Source: Hydrangea macrophylla (taxonomy: Eukaryota > Streptophyta > Magnoliopsida > Cornales > Hydrangeaceae). From it: 64,000 bases of DNA. Positions 45,482 to 55,979 of the stretch are shown here, piece after piece. The notes below the pieces were generated by a model. The model was given only the letters and a program-made list of their open reading frames with translations. It was not told where the DNA came from and searched no databases. Made by a program: the position numbers and the translations under genes. Each line of letters begins with the position of its first letter. The stretch's first letter is position 1. The DNA lies in the NCBI GenBank assembly GCA_033977485.1, contig CM066988.1:6036501-6100500 (forward strand), read 5' to 3'.

Positions 45482-47909
45482 AAATATGACAGCACTTTTA
45501 AATTAACTGGAGACTCTGGGTGCCAACATCGATACACAGACTCAGGTTGATATGATCCTTAACTCTCTGCTTGTATCACTTGCTCAATTCAAAATTAATT
45601 ATAATATGAATCAAATGAATTTTTCCATGAGCAAATTGATGAGCTCTCTACAAGCAGCAGAAGGGGGGATCAAACATAGGGAAAATGTTTTGAACATTGA
45701 GAGGGCTTCCTCTTTTGAATTTTCCTAAAAGGGTAAGAAAGGAAAGAAGAAGAAGTTTGGTGCCAGGGCTCCAAAAATTGGATCTATCCCTAAGATAGGG
45801 AAGTCACAGGAAAGGGTAAGGCAGGTGGAAAGGGCAAAGAAAATTCTTTCCAATACGAGGAATCTGGCCACTGGAAGAGGAACTATCTGAAATACTTAGC
45901 TACTAAAGTCACAGGAATGATTGAATCATAAGTTATTGAAGTTAATTTTATAATCAGTACTTCAAATACTTGGTGCATTGAATCTAGTGCGACTAACCAT
46001 GTCTGTAATTCGTTGTAGAAGTTCAGATCAACCAAGAGATGCAGTGATGAGGAGATCATGCTGACTTTAGCTTCTAGTGCAACTATTTCAACGAGTACAA
46101 TAGGAGTAGTAGTTTTAGAATTCCATAATAAAATGTCTTTAGTTTTACCAAGTGTACTTTACGTTCCAAGTACAAAATGTAATTTAATATCAGTTTCAAA
46201 GTTATCAAATAATGGTTATTCTATTTCATTTGGAGCTTAAAAGAAGTAATTCTTTTATATGTTCTGCTATGAAATTAAATGACTTGTATGTGATCACTCC
46301 CAATATTTCTATAGACTATAAAATGGGACATAATAACTCAATGGTTAATTTATTATCTAAACGAAAGGAACCTTCTTCTAATCCAACAAAACTTGGAATA
46401 TTAGGCTAGGTCATATCAATCTAAATAGGATTAATAGACTAGTCAAAGATGGGATCTTAGACAATTTGGTTCTAGAACCAATTTCGATTTGTGAATCTTG
46501 CATAGATGGCAAAATGACCAAGATGCCCTTTCTTGTAAAGGGCAATAGGTCAATTGACTTGTTGGAATTAGTACATACTAATGTATGTAGACCAATAAAC
46601 ATTAGAGCACGAGGTGGTTATGAGCACCTCATCACTTTTACTAATAACCAATCTATATATGGATATGTTTATTTGATGCACCATAAGTCTGAAGCCTTTG
46701 AAAAGTTCAAAGAGTTTCGGAATGAGGTAGAAAAGCAATTGGATAAACATATCAAAGCCATTCGATTAGATCAAGATGGCGACTATCTATCTAATGAGTT
46801 TAGTGATCATCTAGTATAGAATGGGATTCTATCTTAGCTGAATGTACCGGGCACTCCTCAGCAGAATGATATAGTAGAAAGAAGGAACCAGGCACTTTTA
46901 GACATGACTAGGTCGATGATGAGTTATTCAGAGGTGGCATTGTTCTTGTGGGGGTATACATGATTTGGAAACCGAATCGTATATATTAAATCTTGTTCTA
47001 ATTAAATTTTTCCCTAAGATACCTCGGGAGTTATATAGTAAGCGCAAGCCTTCTTTTCAACATATTCAAATTTGGGGGTGTTCGGCATATGTGCTAAAGG
47101 GAAAGATAAGCAAGTTGGAGACACAGTTGGAAGTATGTTACTTTGTGGGTTATCCAATGGGCACCTATGGTTGGAATTTTTATGATCCAAAAAGAATAGA
47201 AAGTGTTTGTTCGCACGAATGCTATTTTATTGGTGGATGATTATATCATGAACCATAGATAGTTTTGGAAGAAGTAAGCGGAGATCCCTCTAATTCCCCA
47301 ATAGTTAATGATAATCTAGAACAAGAAAACACTACATCTTCATATGTTTCTGCATTGGTACCTCATCGTAGTAGGAGGATAGTTAGCCAGCCCGTTAGAT
47401 GTATGTCCTTGGGAGAAGTTTATGAAGGTGTCTTCGTGGACTCTGAATCTGATCCTACCACATGCAAAGTGGCAATGATCGATAGTGATTGAGGTCATTG
47501 GGTCAAAGAAATGAAATTTGAGATGGAGTCTATGGACTCTAATTAGGTATGGAAACTTGTAAATACACCTGCCAATATATTAAACCCATTGACTGTAAGT
47601 AGGTCTATAAAAGGAAAAGAGGATCAGATAGGAAGGTAGAGACTTTTAAAGCTAGGCTTGTAGCGAAGGGTTATACTCATAAATAAGGCATTGATTATGA
47701 TGAATTCTTCTCGCCGGTAGCCATGCTTAAATCCATAAGGATTCTCTTGTCCATTGATGCATATCTCAATTACGAGATCTAGCAGATGGACATCAAGACT
47801 GCATTCTTGAATGGAAATCTTAAGGAGCACATCTATATGTAGCAACCAGAGGGCTTCATAGCTGATGAAAAAGATAACTTGGCATGCAAGCTATAAAGGT
47901 CCATTTATC
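45482..47909 (+). pseudogene. gag-pol: copia gag-pol of element Z, degraded
   Basis: Order: Gag (LETLGANIDTQTQVDM at about 45508), a decayed zinc knuckle (EESGHWKRN, about 45858), protease with WCIESSATNHVC in place of WxxDSGAxxH (about 45972-46007), pre-integrase and integrase (CIDGKMTKMPFLVKG at about 46498; core GGYEHLITFTNN at about 46612), and RT start (FKARLVAKGYTHK at about 47644; QMDIKTAFLNGNLKEHIYM at about 47782, with a stop before it). Many in-frame stops. It is cut at about 47909, in the middle of the conserved RT stretch before GLKQ, by LTR V. Confidence 0.88.
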
Positions 47910-48125
47910 AAAGGGTGTGTTGGCCGTAATATATCAAAGGGCATATTGGCCATAATGTATCAAAAGTGCATGTTGCCCGTAATATATCAAAAGGCGTGTT
48001 GGCCGTAATGTGTCCAAAGGGCATGTTGGCCGTAATATATCAAAGGGCGTGTTGGCCGTAATGTATCAAAGGGCTAATGAATCAAAGGGCATTGGTCGTA
48101 ACATATCAAGGCAATTTGGCCGTAA
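47910..48125. repeat. about 26-bp minisatellite in LTR V
   Basis: About eight units of ATCAAAGGGCGTGTTGGCCG followed by TAATAT or TAATGT. It lies upstream of the peptide ORF of V. Confidence 0.88.
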
Positions 48126-48465
48126 AATGGGACTATGTGTCTGATTTATGTCTAGTAGAATTTGGACTTTGTGTTAGGTGTGTTAAGTTGTGAGGTATTG
48201 TGCTGTGTGCCGGGATACCAAGGGATTGTTTGATAAACGAGTTGAAAAAGGTGAGGTGGAAGGCTACGTGCTAAATGTGAAACAAATAGTCTATGTTATG
48301 TTTAGGATTGGTTGGGATGATGTGCGTTGATATATATATCGTGTTGGTACATACATGAATACGCACGATGATATGTTTGTTAATGATGTTGTTTTATATA
48401 CTGCATATCCATAGATGCTCTGTTAGTATTTTCATCCACTCAGCTTTCGTAGCTTACGTCATTTA

Positions 48466-48597
48466 ATGCCGATGGATATTCTACGTCCAGCGGGCCAAGG
48501 TTATGAGTATGCAGGCGAGGAATATATTACCCGAGGCTATGCGGAGGAAGCCTACTATGATGGAGGCTATGCTAGAGAGGATTACTATACGAGCTAA
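48466..48597 (+). CDS. LTR-encoded 43-aa peptide (LTR V)
   Basis: ATG 48466, TAA 48595-48597, 43 codons. It begins MPMDILRPAGQGYEY and ends GGYAREDYYTS. The start follows CACTCAGCTTTCGTAGCTTAC. It aligns without gaps with the ORF of LTR Y: the first nine residues differ at two places, and the YA-x-(E/D)-(D/N)-YY-x-S end is kept. It is the best-preserved member of the peptide family described under findings. The protein role is unknown. Confidence 0.58.
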   Translation: MPMDILRPAGQGYEYAGEEYITRGYAEEAYYDGGYAREDYYTS

Positions 48598-48915
48598 AGA
48601 CCTGGAGCTTGCCGTAGATAGTTTATATTTATGTTTTAGAGAATGTTGTAATATTTAAGTTTGTAATCGGCATACGTTGCCATGGTGTAGATTATTTATG
48701 CTTCCGCTATTACTTATGGATTTTGTAATAGTTTTACAGTAAACTCTGATTATATATATATATATATCAAACTTAGATATTCCAAATACGTGGTTTAATC
48801 CAGTACTCTGATGATTAGACTTTGTTCATGGACAATGTGGTACTTTCAACCGTCATGGCCTACGGGTCCAAAAAGAAATTTATTTTCTCTATTTTTGCTA
48901 CTACAGGGCGCGACA

Positions 48916-49021
48916 TACCAGGCCCTCTATATCCACACAATTAACGTAATGAAATGAAGTCCGATAGGTTCACAAAAAGATTTGGCATCGGTGTAAAAAA
49001 ATTACATATTTAGATTAATAT
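48916..49021. other. short unassigned spacer
   Basis: 106 bp between LTR V and copia W. I see no feature; it may be internal sequence of the element that V belonged to, or target DNA. Confidence 0.3.
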
Positions 49022-49261
49022 TGTTGAACCATCTACAGCTATCAAAGGATAAATGTGCTCAAGCCAAATAAATGTAGTCAAGCCAAATTAATATGGTAAA
49101 GATTGGATCACCACTTTGGGCAATATTTTAGACTTTCCAAATTGTATAAATTCCTTGTTATCAATCTCGTTGACCATTCTTTTTGTACATATATTCACAT
49201 GTGAAACCAATGATGAATTGAGTTGAATACAATACCTATTACTTCAATTTTCTTCTTCTCA
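49022..49261 (+). repeat. 5' LTR of copia element W
   Basis: 240 bp, TGTTGAACCATC to TTCTTCTTCTCA. It is directly followed by a tRNA-iMet primer site. A short LTR of this kind is normal for copia elements. Confidence 0.82.
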
Positions 49262-49263
49262 CG

Positions 49264-49275
49264 TGGTATCAGAGG
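49264..49275 (+). other. primer-binding site (tRNA-iMet), element W
   Basis: TGGTATCAGAGG, matching the initiator tRNA-Met complement over the first 11 bases, two bases after the LTR. Confidence 0.92.
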
Positions 49276-50073
49276 GTCTCACGACCTCCATTTAGACTTC
49301 TTCCTACCAATTTCTTTTCCTACGTACAGCTCACCATTTGCCAAAGATAATTCAGTACGTTTCTCATTTGCTCCCTCGGGTTTGTCCATTTCATCTTTGA
49401 AAACTGGTGCAATCTTGTTTCAGGACCAATGTAAGGATGGGCTCTACCCTATTTCTTATGATCGCTCTCTTCCTCAGGCATTGTCTTCCATTCGCTCGTC
49501 ATCCATGCTTTGGCACAATCGCCTTGGCCACCCATCTTACAAAGCTCTTTCGCTTTTAGGAACCAATAAACTGTTAGATTCTTCAATTAATATTTCTAGC
49601 AAATCTTTTTGTAAGACTTGTGCCATGGGCAAATCCACGCAACTCCCATTTTCAATTAATGAACAACATGCTTTGGCTCCTTTTGATCTTATTCATTCCG
49701 ATGTGTGGATGTCTCCTATCTTATCTGTGTCTGGATTTCGTTATTATGTGTTATTCACTACTGATTTCTCTTGGTATACTTGGGTTTTTCCTATGCAACA
49801 TAAAAATAAAGTTTTTCAAAATTTTACCGACTTCTTTTAATCGGTCTATTAAAGTTTTCCTAAGTGATGGTGGCCGGTAATTTGATAACAAGTCTGTAGC
49901 TGCTCTATGTCACACAAAAGGCATACACCACCATCTGTCTTGTACTCACACTGCTCAACAAAATAGTGTTGCCGAACGTAAGCACCGCTATATTTCTGAA
50001 ATGGGTCGCACTCTTCTCATTGAAGCCACCATACCTCTTACTCTTTGGGTTAAGGCCGTTTCCATTTATCTAT
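49276..50073 (+). pseudogene. copia pre-integrase and integrase (element W), gag deleted
   Basis: It contains WHNRLGHPSYKAL (GAG-pre-integrase His motif, about 49510-49548), FCKTCAMGKSTQLPF (zinc Cys pair, about 49608-49652), the integrase core HSDVWMSPIL (first catalytic Asp, about 49696-49725), LSDGG (second Asp, about 49860) and AQQNSVAERKHR (Glu of the DDE triad, about 49952-49987). One frameshift near 49838 and one stop near 49878. Gag and protease are absent between primer site and pre-integrase, so this is a deletion derivative. It is cut by Tekay F after LWVKAVSIY. Confidence 0.86.
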
Positions 50074-50380
50074 TGTCATGCCCCGACGTAGCATAAATAT
50101 GGAAAGCTTTTAATTTCCTTTATGGACCAGTAGGTCGTGACAGTTTGAAGGATCGATTCTGTCCCAAACGTGGAACAGCATAAAACCATAAATCAGAATA
50201 GAGCAATCAAGGCTTACAAAAATTCTTCTAACTTAATAATTATTACAGTACGGGATCACCTAAAGGCACAGACCACCTTAAAACAAATTAATAACTATCA
50301 TCTATTACAGTCATCCTTATTACAAAAACCAGTTTATATCTTCAAACACATGAAGTAAATTCTTCCTCGGATAGTTGTTC

Positions 50381-50452
50381 TCAATTCGCATAGTCATATT
50401 GTTCAGCCTGATCATAACTTGAAAAGCCTGAACACGAATGTCCAGGGTGCAT
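50381..50452 (-). CDS. LTR-encoded 23-aa peptide (3' LTR of F)
   Basis: ATG 50452, TGA 50381-50383. It reads MHPGHSCSGFSSYDQ and ends EQYDYAN. The copy in the 5' LTR (58805-58876) has the same length and differs at residue 2 (Arg there, His here). It is in the same sense as gag-pol and lies about 300 bp from the 3' end of the LTR, behind the conserved box (CCAGCTTCAATAAGGTGACGG). This is the short form of the family; it is very short and might be chance, were it not for the longer relatives at the same place. Confidence 0.4.
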   Translation of the reverse strand: MHPGHSCSGFSSYDQAEQYDYAN

Positions 50453-50729
50453 CAACGCCGTCACCTTATTGAAGCTGGTGAGTATTAAAAACACGTACTT
50501 GAATGTAACACATACTCATTTACTATTTCCTAATTCCATTATTCAACAATTTTAGTATTATAGGAAAGAGTTCATATTAGAACAACAACAATATCATTTG
50601 AAAAACTGTAATTCACATATATATGACCATGTATGAAAAATAATGCACCCACTCATCTTACCGTCTCTTTTCTCTTGACAACCACACAAACCCACTCTCT
50701 CACTCCAGTATCTTCAAAACGCTAAGGTA

Positions 50730-51030
50730 GCCACACTTTAGCACAGGGATACCAGGGAGTGTCCAGTTTGCCTCACACTTTAGTACGGGGTACCAGGGAG
50801 TATCTAATGCCTCACACTTTAACTGTACCACACACGCCAGGGAGTGTCCAGTAGGCCACACTTTGGCACTACCATGGGTGCCAAGGAATGTCCAAGTTCG
50901 GCGTCACACACTTTAGCGCTATCATAGGTGCCAGGGACTGTACAATTTTCCCACCATCGCATTTCAAAGACACTCTAGCCACAATCTCAACACGTCACAC
51001 TTTGGTACATAATTACCATGGAGTGTCCAC
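50730..51030. repeat. minisatellite in 3' LTR of F
   Basis: Six or so irregular units of CACACTTTAGCACGG followed by GTACCAGGGAGTGTCCAG, 40-60 bp each, beside the peptide ORF. Confidence 0.75.
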
Positions 51031-51328
51031 ACAACCACAACCACAACCACATACTACTTTTTCACACTGGCCAACACTCACACTCACCATGCATGTACAA
51101 CTGACTCCATATGTATGACATGTACTATAAAGAAGATGTATAAATTACTGGGAATGATAAACATGTCTATATGAGAAAAACCGAAATCATAATCGTTCTT
51201 TAATAACCAAAACATAACAAAACATAATCTATTTTAACATATTTCCCAAGCAGAGCTTTAAAAACTTATAAAAACTCATCCAAACATATCCATAACAGAA
51301 AATAACAAAAACCAGAAACTGTCAGAAG

Positions 51329-51472
51329 TCGCGCGCACAGGCCGCTTGCGCGAGGGGTCGCTCGCGCGATCTGCTTAATTTTCATTTTATTATAAAAACT
51401 TTTCTTACTGCCGGGAAACACACACCTCGCGCGCGCGAGCCGCTTGCACGAGGGGTCGCTCGCGCGATCGCG
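51329..51472. repeat. CpG palindrome cluster in LTR of F
   Basis: Two clusters about 98 bp apart: TCGCGCGC (51329), TTGCGCGA (51346), TCGCGCGA (51362); then TCGCGCGCGCGA (51427), TTGCACGA (51444), TCGCGCGA (51460). The last two of each cluster are 16 bp apart. A 21-base part of the first cluster is shared with 19 matches by the Athila LTR A (3485-3505). Confidence 0.8.
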
Positions 51473-52117
51473 CATGTGAGTTCAGGTAATGTCTTCGTCT
51501 TCTTCGTCAGAAATCCCCTATTGCAGAATTCAACGCTATTTTTGCCCCATTTTGCAATTCAGAAGTAAACAAGACACTAATATATGGATTTCTTCGATTT
51601 TTTGCAAGGATTATGAATTTGCGATCATTTTTACATGAATCGATCCATAGCTCTTGAATTTTACGGAAATTCGAGAGTTGACAAAAATTTCGTTTCTTAT
51701 ATACGTTGTGATATGGATGATTTAGGCTCCAATACTTAAAACGTGGCTTTATGTGTTCTAATCTTTCATTTTCATCTCTAAGAATTGATTTTCATTATGT
51801 TTGGAAAGATCCCCATTTTTGAGCTTTGAGCTTTTATACGAATTTGAAAATGGTGGCTCACAATCACATATATATAAACAGTAATCAAGTATGAAATACA
51901 ATCAAGGTGAGTTTAAAATACTCACTGAGATTGAGAACAAAGTGATTGTTGAGAAAGAATAGCAATACAAGAATTCAAATTGAAGCTTGGCTATGGATGA
52001 AAGTTCTCTTACTCTCTAGAAATTTTTGTAAAAATGAACTCCCTGCACTTTCTCTATTCTCTAGAACTCTCAGTTGAAAGGATGAAGAATGTGAGTGTGT
52101 GTATGAGTGAATGTGAG

Positions 52118-52126
52118 TTATATAGA
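52118..52126 (-). promoter_or_regulatory. TATA box of Tekay F LTR
   Basis: The minus strand reads CATCTATATAACTCAC about 750 bp into the LTR. If used, transcripts would start near 52090, so the 23-codon ORF (50452) would be in the RNA leader from the 5' LTR and in the tail from the 3' LTR. Confidence 0.5.
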
Positions 52127-52878
52127 TGATCAATTGTGGGAACTTGGCCACCAAGAAAAACCTTCTATACACCACAATTCTCAGCTCTAATACATAAGGA
52201 ATATACATCCGTATTAGTTAAAATCAACTCTCAGATTAGCCAAGGGTCAAGTGTAGGTGTATAGGGGGCAAGTTAAGTTGTTTGGGAATCTAGCTTATGG
52301 ACACAAACCAAATACACACCATAGAAGCACAACCAAACAAGGCTCTATCAAGTTGCCTGAGAATCACTTATCAAGTTTGGCAAAATAGCTTATGGTCTTA
52401 AATTAGCACATAAACCCAAATCATTGACAAACAAAGCCCTATCAAATGATTAGTTTTTCCATAAATGGAAAGAAAGTAAACATCTAATCTATCTTTACAT
52501 CACTTCCAAAATATGTGCATGTTTAACGCGGCTCGGACAGTTTTGAACGTAAACTGGTATTTTTGAGACGGGGTACTCACCATAAAATACAGAAAATTCA
52601 TTTTTAACGTAAGAAATGATCTTCCAGTTTTATAAAAATACAGTTTGAGTCGAGGGAAACTATTTTCACCGTTTTCAAATACAGTCTTTGAAATTAAACA
52701 CAGACATTACTAAATTTTATAAAATTGCAGTTTGACCCCAAAAGAATTTACGTCATGAAATAAAACCAATAACAAGATTTAACATATGAGAATTGAAATT
52801 AATAAGAGCAGATAATACAAATTGAATTAAATATGACAATGCAAATACAAATATTTAAATGAAATGCAGGTTGTTACA

Positions 52879-52891
52879 TCCTTCCTCTCTT
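52879..52891 (-). other. polypurine tract of element F
   Basis: The minus strand reads AAGAGAGGAAGGA immediately before the 3' LTR. Confidence 0.88.
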
Positions 52892-52923
52892 AAACAAGAT
52901 TTCGTCCCCAAAATCAAGACTAA

Positions 52924-55900
52924 CTAATCCTGAAACAACTTCGGATACTTCTTCTTTATATTAGCTTCGACTTCCCACGAGGCTTCATTCTCGTCATGGT
53001 GATTCCATTGGACCTTCACCAATGGGATATCTTTATTACTCAACTTCTTGATACTCTGATCTAGGATCATCACAGGTCTTTCCTTGAAAGAAACATTATG
53101 ACTCGTCTCAATATCGTCATAACTAACCATATGCGAGGGGTCTCGTACGTATTTTCTTAGCATGCTGACATGGAATACGTTGTGAACCCCAGACATCTTT
53201 GGTGGCAACGCGAGTCGATAAGCCACTTTTCCAACATGATCCAAAATCTCAAATGGTCTGATAAAATGCGGAGCTAACTTCCCTCTCTTGAGAACGAAGC
53301 GTACTACTCCTCGTATTGATGAAACCTTAATAAGTATGTGATCTCCGACGCTAAACTCCAAATCTTTCCGGTGTCGATCGGCTTAACTCTTATACCTACT
53401 TTGAGCAGTTCGATTCGTTCCTTGACCAGAGAAATCTTCTCGTTGGTTTCTCTAACCAAATCTGGTCCCAACAATTCCGTATCTCCAACCTTTACCCAAC
53501 ACAATGGAGAATGACATGGTCGTCCGTACAATGCTTTGAACAGAGCCATCCCGATACTCGTGTGATAACTATTGTTATAGGCAAATTCGACTAGAGGCAA
53601 GTGTGTCCCCCAAGATTCTTGAAAATCGATAACACAAGCCCTAAGCATATCTTCCATGATCTGATTAACATGCTCAGTCTGCCTATCTGTCTGAGGGTGA
53701 AAAGCAGTACTCATCTTGAACGAGGTTCCCATAGCTTCTTGCAGACTCTCCTAGAAACTAGAAGTAAAACGTGCATCACGGTCTAACATAATTGACACAA
53801 GTGCACCGTGAAGTCGTACAACTTGCTGTATGTACATCCGGCTCATCTTTTCCACCGGGTATGTCATACTATAACTAATGAAATGTGCCAACTTAATCAG
53901 TCGGTCCACAATTACCCAAATGGCGTCATGATTCTGTTAAGATCAAGGCAATCCCACTACAAAATCCATAGTTATGTGCTCCCACTTTCAACCTGGAATA
54001 GGTAGTGGTTGCAACAATCCTAACAGTCTCTAATGTTCAGCCTTGACTTGTTGACACGTCAAACACTTGGATGCAAATTCGGCTACGTCCTTCTTCATAC
54101 CTTCCCACCAGAAATTTCTCTTCAAATCTTTGTACATTTTCATTCCTCTTGGGTGAACTGTATATCTCGACTTATGTGCTTCTCCCAAAATATCATTACT
54201 TATATCCCCACAGGTAGGTACACATAATCTGTCTCTACATCTGTACCCTTCATCACTTCCCACCTTCCATTTGGTCGAGTCTTTTTCTAACATTTTCACG
54301 AACCATATCTTAAATTTCTCATCTCCTTTCTGAGCTTCAATAATGCGGTCAATAAGTGTATGTTGTAAGATAAGACATCCAAAAAGTTATCCTTTTTCTT
54401 CCCCAGCACTCCGCACATCAAATTCTGCCAACGTCTCCAATGCTCGCCATTCTCTAACCATTAAGGAGACAATCGTTTCACGAGTTTGCCGACTCAAAGC
54501 ATCAACAACCACATTAGCTTTACCAGGGTGGTATTCTAACGTGAAGTCATAATCTTTGATTAATTCCATCCACCTGTATTGTCTCATGTTCAACTCTTTC
54601 TGTGTGAACAAGTATTTCAGACTCTTGTGATCGGAGAATAAATCAAACTTCTCATTATAGAGATAATGTCTCCAAATCATGAGTGCAAACATTACTGTCG
54701 CCAATTCTAAATCACGAATGGGGTAGTTCAACTCGTTCAGCTTTAGCTGTCTGGATCTATAAGCGATAACTCTACCATCTTGCATAAGTACGCACCCTAA
54801 TCCTTGATATGACACATCACTGAAGATAGTGAACTTCTCATCAGGATTGGGTATGGCTAGTACTGGTGCGGTAGTGAGTCTTTCTTTCAATTCTAGAATG
54901 GCATGCTTATGCTTCTCTGTCCACTCAAATTTTAAATTCTTCTTTGTCAACCTAGTTAATGGTGTAGCTATTTTAGAGAACCTCTTAACAAATCTCTTGT
55001 AATAGCCTACCAGTCCAAGGAAACTCCTAACTTCTGTAGGGTTGGTTGGCCTAACCCAATTTGACACAACATTTGTCTTGGAAGAATCTACAAAAATTCT
55101 TTGAGATGACTCCTTGTATCCCAAAATTTTCACCTCTTGCAACCAGAACTCACACTTACTCAATTTAGCATACAACTGGTGATCCTTGAGTGTCTACATT
55201 GCTATCCGTAAGTGTTGCTCGTGTTCTTCTGCTGACTTAGAATAGATCAAGATATCATCTATAAAGACGATGACAAACTGATCTAAATAAGGCTTGAACA
55301 GTCGGTTCATCAGATCCATAAACACTGCCGAGGCATTCGTCATTCCAAACGACATCACCAAAAACTCATAGTGACCATATCGGGTTCTGAAAGCCGTCTT
55401 AGGTATATCTTCCTTCCGTACCCTCAATTGATGATATCCCGATCATAGATCTATCTTGGAGAATGTTGTAGCTCCTTGTAGTTGATCAAACAAATCGTCG
55501 ATCCGAGGTAAGGGATGCTTATTCTTGATAGTCACTCAGTTTAATTCTCTATAATCGATACACAATCGAAGTGTTCTATCCTTCTTCTTCACAAATAACA
55601 CTGGTGCTCCCCAAGGTGATGTACTTGGACGTACAAAACCCAGATTCTCGAGCTCTTGAACTTGTTCCTTGAATTCTGACAGTTTGGCGGGGGCCATTCT
55701 GTAGGGAACTTTAGTGATCGGAACTGTACCGGGTATAAGCTCAATACAGAACTCTATACTTCTCTCAAGCGGTAGACCAGAAATATCTTAAAATACTTCC
55801 TCGAAGTCTTTGACTACAGGTATAGATGACACTATCGCTTCTGTACTGACGACTTTGATGTTAGCCAAACATCTCGTGAGGAACATATCTCCCAAAGGGT

Positions 55901-55979
55901 TACATTGAAAATCAAAGGATTAATTCTCATTGTCGGAGAATATAATTCTCTTTCTCGCACAATCCAACTTTGCTTGATT
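52924..55979 (-). pseudogene. pol: RT-RNase H-integrase-chromodomain of Tekay F
   Basis: Reading right to left: RT with [17 protein letters not shown] (about 55580-55630), SGYHQLR (about 55430) and [12 protein letters not shown] (about 55235-55270); RNase H with [11 protein letters not shown] and VVDALSRQ (54470-54650); integrase zinc region H-x3-H-type to CLTCQQVKAEH (54030-54180); integrase core end FHPQTDRQTEHVNQIM and AYNNSYHTSI (53570-53710); GPFEILDHVGKVAYRLALPP-like linker (about 53220); chromodomain ending ASWEVEANIKKKYPKLFQD (about 52924-52980). A few in-frame stops remain, for example before SGYHQLR and after LRIAM; several look like C-to-T changes. Chromodomains direct integration to heterochromatin in this group. 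Confidence 0.92.

Larger units (their letters stand above)
47910..48915 (+). repeat. LTR V (gypsy), 5'-truncated
   Basis: Plus-oriented, ends CTACTACAGGGCGCGACA. It matches LTR Y in reverse over the peptide ORF and the following 150 bp (a TTGTAATCGGCATACGTTGC block). The beginning is missing; the left border lies in copia RT. It carries a minisatellite and an intact 43-codon ORF. Confidence 0.75.
50074..52878 (-). repeat. 3' LTR of element F
   Basis: 2805 bp, TGTCATGCCCCGACG to GCAGGTTGTTACA. It aligns with 58499-58928. It carries a 23-codon ORF (50381-50452), a minisatellite (50730-51030), a CpG palindrome cluster (51329-51472) and a TATA box near 52118. Confidence 0.94.
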
